DNA of 36,366 nucleotides, taken from contig CATYVH010000016.1 in the NCBI GenBank assembly GCA_958413765.1, positions 1-36,366 of the forward strand. Direction: 5' to 3'. A model generated the notes under the pieces. The model did no database searches. It saw nothing but the letters and a program-made list of their open reading frames with translations, and was not told the DNA's origin. The DNA comes from an uncultured Collinsella sp. (GTDB lineage: Bacteria > Actinomycetota > Coriobacteriia > Coriobacteriales > Coriobacteriaceae). Positions 23,223 through 33,325 of this stretch are shown one piece after another. Position numbers and translations under genes: made by a program. Within the stretch, counting starts at the first letter, position 1. Each line of letters begins with the position of its first letter.

Positions 23223-23346
23223 GCTTCCGTTCGCGTCTTCAAGGTAAGGCAATTCGTTAAACCGCCGGTGCCCGTACCCATGGAGCCCGGCAGTTATAAA
23301 AAGGTTATCCTGCGTGAAATAAGACACGCACGACAAAGGAGGAATC

Positions 23347-23541
23347 GTGGGAGTTATCGGTTACGGTCTCGGTGTTATCGGCGCTGGTCTTGCTATCGGC
23401 CTGTCTGCTCTGGGTGCTACGGGTGCTATGGCCCGTCAGCCTGAGGTCCAGGGCCGCGTGTTCACTGTCTTCATCATGGGCTCCGCCTTCGGCGAGGCTC
23501 TGGCTCTGATCGGCTTCGTTGTCGCGCTGATCGTTAAATAG
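23347..23541 (+). CDS. atpE: F-type ATP synthase subunit c
   Basis: A 64-residue, two-helix subunit that makes the rotating c-ring. The loop is ARQPEVQG (residues 29-36), and the ion-binding carboxylate is Glu50 in GSAFGEALALIG. The Gln and Ser/Thr ligands found around the site in sodium-type rings are absent, so proton coupling is likely. It is shorter than most c subunits (70-85), because the first helix begins almost at the start codon; an upstream in-frame stop at 23320 excludes a longer form. GTG 23347 has a strong AAAGGAGG site. Confidence 0.93.
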   Translation: MGVIGYGLGVIGAGLAIGLSALGATGAMARQPEVQGRVFTVFIMGSAFGEALALIGFVVALIVK

Positions 23542-23556
23542 CACGGAGCGTCAAGT

Positions 23557-24159
23557 ATGAATCTTTCATCCCAGAAGAGCGCGATCGCACTCTCCGCGTC
23601 CGCGGCCGCGCTGCTCATGCCGGTTTCCGCGTTCGCCGAGGACGGCGCTGCCGGTGCGGACATCCTCATCCCTAAGATGGCGGAGTTCATCCCGGCGCTT
23701 ATCGCCTTCCTGATCATCTGGATCGTGCTGGCCAAGGTCGCCCTGCCGGGCATCATGAAAACCATGGAGGAGCGCGGCAAGAAGATCGAGGAGAGCCTCG
23801 ACGAGGCCGAGAAGACCAAGCAGGAGGCTATCGCCAAGCGCGCTGAGTCCGACTCGATCGTCACCGACGCCCGCCGTCAGGCTGCCGACATCGTCCTCGA
23901 GGCCCGTAAGGACGCCGAGTCCGAGCGCGCCCGTATCATCGAGGCTGCTCACAAGGAGGCCGAGGAGATCATCGCCAAGGCCCATACGACCGTCGAGGAC
24001 GAGCGCAAGTCCATTTACGCCGGTGCCGCGAGCTCCATCGCCGACCTGTCCGTTGCCGTCGCCACCAAGATCGTGGGCGAGGCACTCGAGGACGATGCCG
24101 AGCAGAAGAAGCTCATCGAGCGCTACATCCAGGAAGCAGGTAGCCTGAATGCCGACTAG
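23557..24159 (+). CDS. atpF: F-type ATP synthase subunit b
   Basis: A 200-residue peripheral-stalk subunit. One membrane helix (IPALIAFLIIWIVLAKVALPG, about 47-68) is followed by a long charged coiled coil (MEERGKKIEESLDEAEKTKQ and on) that binds the delta subunit. Unusually, residues 1-27 look like a cleavable signal peptide (IALSASAAALLMPVSAFA then EDGAA). ATG 23557 is 15 nt after atpE. It overlaps atpH by 11 nt. Confidence 0.95.
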   Translation: MNLSSQKSAIALSASAAALLMPVSAFAEDGAAGADILIPKMAEFIPALIAFLIIWIVLAKVALPGIMKTMEERGKKIEESLDEAEKTKQEAIAKRAESDSIVTDARRQAADIVLEARKDAESERARIIEAAHKEAEEIIAKAHTTVEDERKSIYAGAASSIADLSVAVATKIVGEALEDDAEQKKLIERYIQEAGSLNAD

Positions 24160-24625
24160 CCGCTATCAGGACAAGGTGCTCGAGACCTACGCGCGCTCCC
24201 TTCTGGAAGCCGCTAAGGCCGAGAACCATGTGTTCGAGGACCTCGAGATGATCGAGCGCTTGGCTTCTGCCAGCCCCGAGATCATCGCCGTGCTCGACAC
24301 CATGTCCAAGCGCGACCAGCTCGACCTTCTTCCCAAGGTGGCAGCTGCCTTTAAGTATGTTGCCGAGGAAGACGAGGATGTAGTGGGCGTGACCGTCACC
24401 ACGGCGATCCCGCTCGACGACGAGCTGCGTCAAACCATCACTAAGAAATGCGAGCAGGACTTCGGCCGCAAGGTATTCCTTATCGAGCAGGTCGACCCGT
24501 CTATCGTGGGCGGCCTGGTGCTCGAGGCCCGCGGCGAGCGTCGTGACATTTCCGTCAAGACGCAGCTGCGCATCGCGCAGGAGACCCTCGCAAACTCTGC
24601 TAATTCGTACGGAGGTGAAGCCTAA
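24149..24625 (+). CDS. atpH: F-type ATP synthase subunit delta
   Basis: A 158-residue subunit joining the b stalk to the top of the alpha3beta3 head. The N-terminal helical domain begins YQDKVLETYARSLLEAAKAE. The C-terminal signature is VDPSIVGGLVLEARGERRDISVKTQLRIAQ, close to the family pattern. It starts inside the end of atpF, and its TAA overlaps the ATG of atpA by one base, both signs of translational coupling. Confidence 0.95.
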   Translation: MPTSRYQDKVLETYARSLLEAAKAENHVFEDLEMIERLASASPEIIAVLDTMSKRDQLDLLPKVAAAFKYVAEEDEDVVGVTVTTAIPLDDELRQTITKKCEQDFGRKVFLIEQVDPSIVGGLVLEARGERRDISVKTQLRIAQETLANSANSYGGEA

Positions 24626-26223
24626 TGTCCGAAACCCTCAATGCCCAGGATATCGCCAAGAAACTGCAGGAGCAGCTCACGAGCCTCTCCGCGACGGTCG
24701 ATACGCATGAGGTTTCAACGGTCGACGAGGTAGGCGACGGCATCGCGCGCGTCTCCGGCCTCAAGAGCGCCATGGCAGGCGAGCTTCTGGAGTTCAAGAG
24801 CTCCGATACCGGTGAGACCGTCTTCGGCCTTGCCCAGAACCTTGACCGTGACGAGGTCGGCGCCGTTCTGTTTGGTGCCGTCGACTCCATCAAGGAAGGC
24901 GACGAGTGCCGCACCACTGGCCGCATTATGGATATCCCCGTGAGCCGTGCCATGCTCGGCCGCGTCGTCAATCCGCTCGGCCAGCCCATCGACGGCCTGG
25001 GCGACATCGTCGCCACGCACCGTCGCCCCATCGAGTTCAAGGCTCCCGGCGTCATCGATCGTACCCCGGTGTGCGAGCCGGTTCAGACCGGTCTGCTCGC
25101 TATCGACTCCATGGTGCCTATTGGCCGCGGTCAGCGTGAGCTCATCATCGGCGACCGTAAGACCGGTAAGACCGCCATCGCCATCGACGCTATCCTCAAC
25201 CAGCGCGGCAAGGGCATGGTCTGCATCTATGTCGCCATCGGCCAGAAGGCCTCCACGGTTGCCAACATCCGCGAGACCCTCGCTCAGCACGGTGCGCTCG
25301 ACTACACCATCATCGTTTCGGCCACCGCTGCCGATTCCGCCCCTATGCAGTACATCGCGCCTATGGCCGGTGCCGCTATCGGCGAGTTCTTCATGTACAA
25401 CGGCGAGGACGGCAAGCCCGCCAGCGAGACCAACCCCGGCGGCCACGTGCTCGTCATCTACGACGACCTGTCCAAGCAGGCTGTGGCCTACCGTCAGATG
25501 TCGCTGACGCTGCATCGTCCGCCCGGACGCGAGGCCTATCCTGGCGACATCTTCTACCTGCACTCTCGTCTGCTCGAGCGTGCCGTCAAGATGTCCAAGA
25601 AGAACGGTTACGGCTCCATGACGGCACTGCCGATCATCGAGACCCAGGACGGCGACGTCTCGGCCTACATTCCGACCAACGTCATTTCCATTACCGATGG
25701 TCAGATTTACCTGCAGTCCGAGCTCTTCTTCCAGGGTCAGCGCCCGGCAGTCGACGTGGGCATCTCCGTGTCCCGCGTCGGTGGCGATGCGCAGACCAAG
25801 GCCATGAAGCAGGTCGCCGGCAACCTCCGTCTGGACCTCGCTTCCTATCAGGAGCTCGCTGGCTTTACGCAGTTCGGCTCCGACCTCGACGAGGCTACTC
25901 AGAAGCAGCTGACCCATGGTGCTCGCATGACCGAGCTCCTGAAGCAGCCGCGTTACAAGCCGTTTGAGGTTGGCGAGCAGATCGTTACGCTGTTCGCTGG
26001 CAACGAGGGCTTCCTGGATGACCTGGAGATCGCCGACGTGCTGCCCTTCCGTGCCGAGCTCATCGAGTGCATGGACAATGGCTTTGGTTCGCTGCTCGAC
26101 AAGGTTCGCGCCAAGAAGATCGATGATGACACCAAGGCTGAGCTCTTGCGCGTCATCGGCGACTTCAAGCAGCAGTTCATGGCCAAGCACCATTCGGATG
26201 TTTCTGGATCAGAGGAGAACTAA
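24625..26223 (+). CDS. atpA: F-type ATP synthase subunit alpha
   Basis: The 532-residue non-catalytic nucleotide-binding subunit of F1. The P-loop is GDRKTGKT near residue 172. The signature near the end of the nucleotide domain is SVSRVGGDAQTKAMKQVAGNLRLDLA (start about 380), followed by QFGSDLDEAT. The N-terminal beta-barrel begins EVGDGIARVSGLKSAMAGE. The ribosome-binding site GGAGG lies in the end of atpH, which it overlaps by one base. Confidence 0.98.
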   Translation: MSETLNAQDIAKKLQEQLTSLSATVDTHEVSTVDEVGDGIARVSGLKSAMAGELLEFKSSDTGETVFGLAQNLDRDEVGAVLFGAVDSIKEGDECRTTGRIMDIPVSRAMLGRVVNPLGQPIDGLGDIVATHRRPIEFKAPGVIDRTPVCEPVQTGLLAIDSMVPIGRGQRELIIGDRKTGKTAIAIDAILNQRGKGMVCIYVAIGQKASTVANIRETLAQHGALDYTIIVSATAADSAPMQYIAPMAGAAIGEFFMYNGEDGKPASETNPGGHVLVIYDDLSKQAVAYRQMSLTLHRPPGREAYPGDIFYLHSRLLERAVKMSKKNGYGSMTALPIIETQDGDVSAYIPTNVISITDGQIYLQSELFFQGQRPAVDVGISVSRVGGDAQTKAMKQVAGNLRLDLASYQELAGFTQFGSDLDEATQKQLTHGARMTELLKQPRYKPFEVGEQIVTLFAGNEGFLDDLEIADVLPFRAELIECMDNGFGSLLDKVRAKKIDDDTKAELLRVIGDFKQQFMAKHHSDVSGSEEN

Positions 26224-26228
26224 GCCCC

Positions 26229-27136
26229 ATGGCCAACCTTCGCGACATTAAGAAGCGAATCTCCTCGGTTACCACGACCAAGCAGATCACGCGCACGATG
26301 GAGATGGTCTCTACGGCCAAGATCCGTCGTGCCCTCGATCGCTCCAAGCAGGCCGAGCCCTATAAGGAGGCGCTGACCGACGTCATGTTGACGGTCGCCG
26401 GCGACGCCTCCTGTTCGGGCACCGATCCCATGCTGCAGAAGCATGAGAGCGTTAAGCGTGGCCTGATTGTCGTCATTGCTTCGGACCGCGGCCTTGCCGG
26501 CGGTTTCAATACGACGGTGGAGCGCACGGCCGAAAAGCTCGCCGCTTCTTGGGCGAACGATGGCATCGAGTGCGAGATCATCGCGTGCGGGCGTAAGCCG
26601 GCCACGTATTTCCGTGACCGCGCAAACGTTGTCATGCACTTTGAGGGCAACTCCTCTGAGCCCGATTTCAATCAGGCCCGCATGATCTCCTCTCATATCT
26701 GCGATGCGTATCGTGCCGGTGAGCTTGACCGTGTCGAGCTTGTCTACCACCACGCCAAGAACCGCGTGGATCAGGAGCTTCGCGTCGAGCATCTGTTGCC
26801 GCTCGACCCCGAGATGATCGCTATGGCCCACGGTCCGCGTAAGAACGAGACCGACGCCCCTAAGCGCATCTCGTCCACGTTCGAGTTCGTGCCCTCTCCC
26901 GAGCATGTTCTCGGCAAGCTTGTGCCGTCTTATATCCTGACGGTCATCTACCAGGCCCTGATTGATTCGGCGGCTGCCGAGCAGGGTGCACGCCGCAAGG
27001 CCATGCACTCCGCGACGGAAAACGCCACCGCGATCATCTCGACCCTTACCCGCACGTATAGTCGCGTGCGCCAGGCTTCGATCACGACCGAGATTAACGA
27101 GATCGTCGGCGGAGCCTCAGCATTGGAGGAACAGTA

Positions 27137-27137
<1 letters not shown>
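26229..27137 (+). CDS. atpG: F-type ATP synthase subunit gamma
   Basis: The 302-residue central rotor shaft. The N-terminal helix is DIKKRISSVTTTKQITRTMEMVSTAK, the middle has SDRGLAGGFNT, and the C-terminal helix ends TRTYSRVRQASITTEINEIVGGASALE, all family hallmarks. Five bases separate it from atpA, and its stop overlaps the atpD start by one base (TAATG). Confidence 0.97.
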
Positions 27138-28591
<1,454 letters not shown>

Positions 28592-28594
28592 GTT

Positions 28595-28987
28595 ATGCGT
28601 ATCCGCATCGTGTGCCCCGTGAGCTGCGCCTATGAGGGCGACGCTGCGTTTGTGTCGATTCCGTCCACGGATGGCGAGTTTGGCGTCCTGCCTGCTCACT
28701 CCAGCGAGATCTGCACGATCGACCGCGGTTACGTTCGCGTTTCCGATAAGGCCATGGGCACTGTCGACCACACGTTTGCCGTGGCCGGCGGCTATGCCCA
28801 GGTTGCGGACGATGTCGTGACCGTTCTCGCCGAGCGCGCTTGCGATTTGGCGACCGTCGATGCCGACAAGCTTAAAGCTGATATTCAAGGTTTTGAAGAG
28901 AAGCTGGGTAATTTGTCGGAGGATGATGCACGCCGCGCCTACCTCTATAATGAAATCGCATGGTGTAAGCTCAAGCTTGCCCAATAG
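28595..28987 (+). CDS. atpC: F-type ATP synthase subunit epsilon
   Basis: A 130-residue rotor subunit with an N-terminal beta sandwich (VSIPSTDGEFGVLPAHSS, then FAVAGGYAQVADDVVTVLAERA) and a C-terminal helical hairpin (DADKLKADIQGFEEKLGNLS and on) that can inhibit ATP hydrolysis. It starts 3 nt after atpD, using GGGGGAG within that gene. A terminator hairpin at 29024-29062 closes the operon. Confidence 0.95.
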   Translation: MRIRIVCPVSCAYEGDAAFVSIPSTDGEFGVLPAHSSEICTIDRGYVRVSDKAMGTVDHTFAVAGGYAQVADDVVTVLAERACDLATVDADKLKADIQGFEEKLGNLSEDDARRAYLYNEIAWCKLKLAQ

Positions 28988-29023
28988 TCAAACGATTTAG
29001 CGTTCGACCATTTGCGAACACAT

Positions 29024-29062
29024 CATGCCCGGGATGGCCCAGCCACCCCGGGCATGCTTTTT
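29024..29062 (+). terminator. ATP synthase operon terminator
   Basis: CATGCCCGGGATGG (29024-29037) pairs with the stretch ending CCCCGGGCATG at 29056, with one mismatch near the loop, and is followed by CTTTTT. It is a textbook intrinsic terminator 37 nt after atpC. Confidence 0.8.
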
Positions 29063-29075
29063 GAAAGGGTAGACC

Positions 29076-30359
29076 TTGGATATTATCCGCGTTGAGGGTG
29101 GCCACGCCATCGGAGGCTCCGTGCCCGTCTCGGGCGCCAAGAACTCCGCGCTCAAACTCATGGCGGCAACGCTTCTGGCGCCGGGCAAGACGACGCTGCA
29201 GAACGTGCCCGATATTTCCGATGTCCACGTGATGGGCAAGGTGCTCAAGGGCATGGGCGCTACGATCGATGTTCTCGACGAGCACACGCTCGAGATTGAT
29301 ACCTCTCAGGTCGATTCATGGGAGGCCCCCTACGAGCTCGTTGCCAAGATGCGCGCTTCCACCGCCGTCATGGGACCCCTGCTGGGCCGCTTCCATCGCG
29401 CCAAAATTGCCATGCCGGGCGGCTGCAACCTGGGTGCTCGCAAGATCGATATGCACATTCTTGGTCTTGAGGCCCTGGGCGTTGAGTTCGATACCGCCCA
29501 CGGTTACATCAACGCTAATGCGCCCCAAGGTCTGCGCGGTACCACCGTCACGCTCGAGTTCGCCAGCGTCGGTGCGACCGAGAACCTCATCATGGCCTCT
29601 GTGCGCGCACAGGGCACCACGGTTATCGACAATGCCGCCCGCGAGCCCGAGATCGTCGATCTCGCTAACATGCTCAACGAGATGGGCGCCAAGATTGTTG
29701 GCGCCGGTACGCCCGTCGTGACGATCGAAGGCGTGGAAGAGCTCCATCCCGTTACCCATCGCGTGGTGGGCGACCGCATCGAGGCCGGTACCTTTATCGT
29801 TGCCGGTGCGTTGATGGCCGACGATCGCGGTGTCGATGTCACGGGCTTTTGCCCCATTCACTTGGGCATGGTGCTCAAGAAGATGGAGCTTATGGGTATC
29901 GACTGCGAGCGCGTCGAGGATGGCGTCCATGTGAACCGTGCCGACCGCATCAAGCCGGTCGACATCCAGACGCTTCCGTTCCCCGGTTTCCCGACCGACA
30001 TGCAGGCGCAGATTATGGTGCTCTCCGCCCTTGCCGACGGCAGTTCCGTTATTACCGAAAATATCTTCGAGAATCGCTTTATGTTTGCCTCTGAGCTGGT
30101 GCGCATGGGTGCCGACATTCGTATCGAGAGCCATCATGCCATGATTCATGGCGTCAAGGGCTTCTCGGGTGCACAGGTTACCTCGCCCGATCTGCGTGGC
30201 GGAGCGGCCCTCGTCGTAGCGGGCTTGATCGCCGACGGGACGACCGAGGTTTCGGCCATCCATCACATCAAGCGCGGCTACGAGCAGTTTGTCGAAAAGC
30301 TGCAGGCGCTCGGCGCGCATGTCGAGCATGCTACCGTCCCCGATCCCGTCATCTACTAA
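29076..30359 (+). CDS. murA: UDP-N-acetylglucosamine 1-carboxyvinyltransferase
   Basis: A 427-residue enzyme for the first committed step of peptidoglycan synthesis, adding enolpyruvate from PEP to UDP-GlcNAc. The start contains SGAKNSALKLMAATLLA with the catalytic Lys. The loop PGGCNLGARKIDMHI near residue 113 carries the catalytic Cys that fosfomycin alkylates, so the enzyme is of the sensitive type (Asp replaces it in resistant lineages). FPTDMQAQ and ENIFENRFM are further family motifs. TTG 29076 follows GAAAGGG. It is followed by an LCP gene 12 nt downstream, a cell-wall pairing. Confidence 0.96.
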   Translation: MDIIRVEGGHAIGGSVPVSGAKNSALKLMAATLLAPGKTTLQNVPDISDVHVMGKVLKGMGATIDVLDEHTLEIDTSQVDSWEAPYELVAKMRASTAVMGPLLGRFHRAKIAMPGGCNLGARKIDMHILGLEALGVEFDTAHGYINANAPQGLRGTTVTLEFASVGATENLIMASVRAQGTTVIDNAAREPEIVDLANMLNEMGAKIVGAGTPVVTIEGVEELHPVTHRVVGDRIEAGTFIVAGALMADDRGVDVTGFCPIHLGMVLKKMELMGIDCERVEDGVHVNRADRIKPVDIQTLPFPGFPTDMQAQIMVLSALADGSSVITENIFENRFMFASELVRMGADIRIESHHAMIHGVKGFSGAQVTSPDLRGGAALVVAGLIADGTTEVSAIHHIKRGYEQFVEKLQALGAHVEHATVPDPVIY

Positions 30360-30371
30360 TACAGGTTGCCT

Positions 30372-31607
30372 ATGTTTAATAAAAAGCCCCTCGCGGATAC
30401 CACCGCCCGAAGACCCTCAACTGGTGCGCAGGCCAAGATCTACAGTCGCGATAACGTGGCTCGCTATTCCGAGCGCGCTCGTCAACGTCGTCGTAGCCAC
30501 ACGATTCGTCACGTCGCGCTCATTGTCGTGCTTGGCGTGCTGCTGAGTGCCACTACCGCTGCCGGCCTGTGGTTTGCCACCATTATGGGCAAGCTCGGCG
30601 ATTCCAATGTCATTACCGACAATCTGCGTCGGGTTCTGGTTGACACCGATGAGGCAAAGGATCCGTTCTACGTGCTGCTTCTTGGCACCGACGGCCGTCC
30701 GGGCGAGGATACGTATCGTGCCGACTCGATTATCCTGGCACGCATCGACCCCACGCAAAAGCAGGCGACGCTCATTTCCGTTCCGCGCGACACCAAGGTC
30801 GAGTACAAGGGCGAGACCATGAAGATCAACGCCTGCCATACCGTTGGCGGCGCCGAGGCCATGGTCGAGGCGGTCAACGAGCTGTGCGGTGTTCAGATTT
30901 CCCACTATGCCGAGGTCAGCTTCGACGGTATGCAGGCGCTGATTGATTCGGTTGGCGGTATCGACATTAACGCAACCGATGATGTTGACGACCCCGAGCA
31001 CCTGGATATTAAGATTACCGCTGGCCAGCAGCATATGGACGGTGCCACCGCCCTTACCTATGCCCGCTGCCGCTACACCTATGCCGACGGCGATTACACG
31101 CGCATGCGCCACCAGCGTCAGGTGCTTGGCGCCCTTGCCAACCAGATTCTCAATAACTTCGATGCCACGAAGATCTTTGGCCTGGTTAATTCGCTGTCCG
31201 ATATGCTCGTAACCGATATGAGCGTTCAGGATATCGTGGCTACGGTCAACGCCATGCGCGGTATGGATGTCGACGGTATCTACTCGGCCAACCTGCCCTC
31301 GTACGCCGACGACAGCACCATGATCGACGGTGTGAGCTACGTCTTTGTCTACGAGGACGAGCTCAAGGAAATGATGGAGCGCGTCGATGCCGGCAAGGAC
31401 CCCAAGGGTCCCAACACCATGGGCCTTTCCGACGGTTCCAGCTCTACGATCGGCGACCTGAACAACAACACGTCTGACGACTACGCAAATGGTACCGCAA
31501 CCTCATCGGTCAGCTCTGACGATTCCGATGACTCAAGCGATTCGAGCGATTCGGACTACTACGAAGAGCCCACCGGCGACGGCAACGGCTACGAGGCCAA
31601 CTATTAG
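30372..31607 (+). CDS. LytR-CpsA-Psr (LCP) family cell-wall polymer ligase
   Basis: A 411-residue membrane-anchored protein that transfers lipid-linked glycopolymers (teichoic-acid- or capsule-type) to peptidoglycan. A cytoplasmic basic region (ERARQRRRSHTIRH) is followed by one membrane helix (VALIVVLGVLLSATTAAGLWF, about 48-68). The LCP core then shows LLLGTDGRPGEDTYRADSIIL, ISVPRDTKV, a GGIDI strand, and YARCRYTYADGDYTRMRHQRQVL with the Arg residues that bind the lipid diphosphate. The last 60 residues are a low-complexity Ser/Asp tail (DDSDDSSDSSDSDYYEE). ATG 30372 is preferred over a TTG six bases earlier. Confidence 0.92.
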   Translation: MFNKKPLADTTARRPSTGAQAKIYSRDNVARYSERARQRRRSHTIRHVALIVVLGVLLSATTAAGLWFATIMGKLGDSNVITDNLRRVLVDTDEAKDPFYVLLLGTDGRPGEDTYRADSIILARIDPTQKQATLISVPRDTKVEYKGETMKINACHTVGGAEAMVEAVNELCGVQISHYAEVSFDGMQALIDSVGGIDINATDDVDDPEHLDIKITAGQQHMDGATALTYARCRYTYADGDYTRMRHQRQVLGALANQILNNFDATKIFGLVNSLSDMLVTDMSVQDIVATVNAMRGMDVDGIYSANLPSYADDSTMIDGVSYVFVYEDELKEMMERVDAGKDPKGPNTMGLSDGSSSTIGDLNNNTSDDYANGTATSSVSSDDSDDSSDSSDSDYYEEPTGDGNGYEANY

Positions 31608-31609
31608 AG

Positions 31610-31755
31610 TTACGCGGGCTTACCAGCCCGCGTAACGGCTCGACGCTGCGCGCCGCCCAGAGCGACAATTTGTCATTCAAAAGGCAGGGCATGACCAGAA
31701 GGTCAATGCCCTGCCTTTTTCATGCCAACTTGTTCGCTCTGGACGTCGCTCGCTG
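31610..31755. repeat. Structured repeat, copy 3 (after the LCP gene)
   Basis: Its first hairpin TTACGCGGGCT-TACC-AGCCCGCGTAA (31610-31635) has wholly different arms from the other copies but the same loop. The outer arms are CGCCGCCCAGAGCGA (31651-31665) and 31734-31748. In the inner terminator an A-T pair of copy 2 has become G-C on both sides (GGCAGGGCAT with ATGCCCTGCC). It starts 2 nt after the LCP stop codon. Confidence 0.82.
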
Positions 31756-31893
31756 ACGTTGATTCAACCAGCGATGTCGTCACTTGCAGTTGGGTAGTCC
31801 ACTTGGCACTTGGGGACGTTCCTTATGTGCCGGCAGTTTGGGACACTCCTTGCGTTAAGAGGCTGGCGTGCGTCAACCTGTTCTCGTTGCAGC
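31756..31893. other. Intergenic stretch between convergent genes
   Basis: No gene is supported between the structured repeat and the pepT terminator. Bases about 31807-31850 contain TTGGGGACGTTCCTT and GTTTGGGACACTCCTT, two related strings in tandem, also related to 14741-14750, and probably debris of a dispersed repeat. Confidence 0.45.
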
Positions 31894-31931
31894 AAAAAAT
31901 CGCCCCGTTCTCGGTTGAGGACGGGGCGATT
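31894..31931 (-). terminator. pepT terminator
   Basis: Bases 31898-31908 and 31921-31931 are exact reverse complements (AATCGCCCCGT and ACGGGGCGATT), with partial pairing inside a 12-nt loop. Read on the minus strand the stem is followed by a run of six T (31899-31894), a strong intrinsic terminator 27 nt after the pepT stop. Confidence 0.8.
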
Positions 31932-31957
31932 CGTCTTTCGGACTTGTGCAGCCAGGC

Positions 31958-33205
31958 TTATGCAAAGCGGGCGACGAGCTCCTGGAGCACATCGGTCATC
32001 TTGACGAGCGAACTGACCGGGACGAACTCGTTGACGCCGTGGTAGCAATAGCCGCCGGTGGAAAGGTTGGGGCAGGGCAGACCGCGGAACGACAGCTGCG
32101 CGCCGTCGGTGCCGCCGCGAATCGGCAGCACTTGGGGCTCAACGCCGCAGGCAAGGTAGGCTTCCTTGGCAACATCAATAAGCTCGGGATAGTCACGAAC
32201 GATCTCGGCCATATTTCGATACTGCTGCTTAATCTCGACCGTCACACGCTCCTCACCCAGACGCTGGTTGAGCATCGAGGCGGCGGCATCAATAAGGTCG
32301 AGTTTCTGCTGGAACTTGGCGGCGTCATGGTCGCGGACGATATAGCGCGCTGTGGCGTGATCGACGGTCGCAGATACACCCTCAAGGTGATAAAAGCCCT
32401 CGTAGCCTTCCGTATACTCCGGGCGCTGCACGTAGGGGAGCAACGCGTTGAAGTCGCAGAACAGATTGCCTGCGTTGACCATACGACCCTTAGCGTCGCC
32501 CGGGTGGATGGACTGGCCCTCAAAGCGGACGGTCGCCTCGGCGGCGTTAAAGCACTCCCACTCCAGCTCGCCGATGGGGCCGCCGTCGACCGTGTAGGCG
32601 TACTTGCAGCCAAAGGTATCGATATCCAACAGCTCGGCTCCGTGGCCGATCTCCTCGTCAGGGCAGAAGCAAATGCCGAGTGCGGGATGGGGCAGAGAAG
32701 GGTCCTGAGCGATACGCGCGACAAGCGACATGATCTCGGCGACGCCTGCCTTGTCGTCTGCGCCCAGCAGCGTGGTGCCGTCGCTGCAGACCAGGTCCTC
32801 ACCCGCGAGGTCATTCAGGGCGGGAAGCTTGGCGGTACTCATGGCAACGGGTTTACCGTCAACCGTGCCGCAGACCAGGTTGCCGCCTTCGTAGTGCACG
32901 ATGTGCGGCTTCACGCCGGCGCCCGGTGCAACTTCGGTGGTGTCGAGATGGGCGATCAGGCCCAGGGCGGGCTTGTCTTCAGCGCCCGCACTTGCGGGGA
33001 TATGCGCGCAGACATAGGCGTGCTCGGTCACGTGGGCATCTTCCGCACCAAGCTCGCGCAGCTCTTCAGCCAGCACGTTGGCAAGGTCAAACTGAACGGC
33101 GCTCGAGGGTACCTGGTCGCAGTTTGCATCCTCGGACTGCGTGTTGATCTGGACGTAGCGCAAAAAGCGTTCGAGGACATCGGGGCTCGTGGTGGTGTTT
33201 TCCAT
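31958..33205 (-). CDS. pepT: Peptidase T (tripeptidase)
   Basis: A 415-residue M20-family di-zinc aminopeptidase that releases the N-terminal residue of tripeptides in the cytoplasm. The N-terminus LERFLRYVQINTQSE is PepT-like. Metal motifs are IAHLDTTEVAP (His, Asp), LLGADDKAGVAEI (bridging Asp) and FCPDEEIGHGA (catalytic Glu pair). YTVDGGPIGELEWECFNAA and the C-terminal RGGTDGAQLSFRGLPCPNLSTGG with YHGVNE complete the family signature. ATG 33203-33205 is preferred (GGAG 8 nt upstream); a frame 32 residues longer would run through the divergent promoter region. Confidence 0.95.
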   Translation of the reverse strand: MENTTTSPDVLERFLRYVQINTQSEDANCDQVPSSAVQFDLANVLAEELRELGAEDAHVTEHAYVCAHIPASAGAEDKPALGLIAHLDTTEVAPGAGVKPHIVHYEGGNLVCGTVDGKPVAMSTAKLPALNDLAGEDLVCSDGTTLLGADDKAGVAEIMSLVARIAQDPSLPHPALGICFCPDEEIGHGAELLDIDTFGCKYAYTVDGGPIGELEWECFNAAEATVRFEGQSIHPGDAKGRMVNAGNLFCDFNALLPYVQRPEYTEGYEGFYHLEGVSATVDHATARYIVRDHDAAKFQQKLDLIDAAASMLNQRLGEERVTVEIKQQYRNMAEIVRDYPELIDVAKEAYLACGVEPQVLPIRGGTDGAQLSFRGLPCPNLSTGGYCYHGVNEFVPVSSLVKMTDVLQELVARFA

Positions 33206-33252
33206 AAAGACCGCTCCAATCTTGGTCGTCGTGTGCAACAAGAACTCTAGCA

Positions 33253-33272
33253 CGGTATGCCACGGCATACCG
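33253..33272. promoter_or_regulatory. Palindrome in the divergent pepT/DtxR-type promoter region
   Basis: CGGTATGCC (33253-33261) and GGCATACCG (33264-33272) are perfect reverse complements around AC. The site lies about 48 nt upstream of pepT and 54 nt upstream of the regulator. A possible -10, TAGAAT (33289-33294), for the regulator would put the palindrome over its -35. It is a candidate operator for the regulator at 33326. Confidence 0.5.
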
Positions 33273-33325
33273 CGACGCTTGGATGGGGTAGAATCAGCCA
33301 TTGAATGCAGAAGGGACGGAAGATC

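Noticed and set aside
32000..33250. A 434-codon plus-strand frame opposite pepT
   Set aside because: The minus strand encodes complete M20 metal-site motifs and has a terminator and ribosome-binding site; the plus frame has neither.
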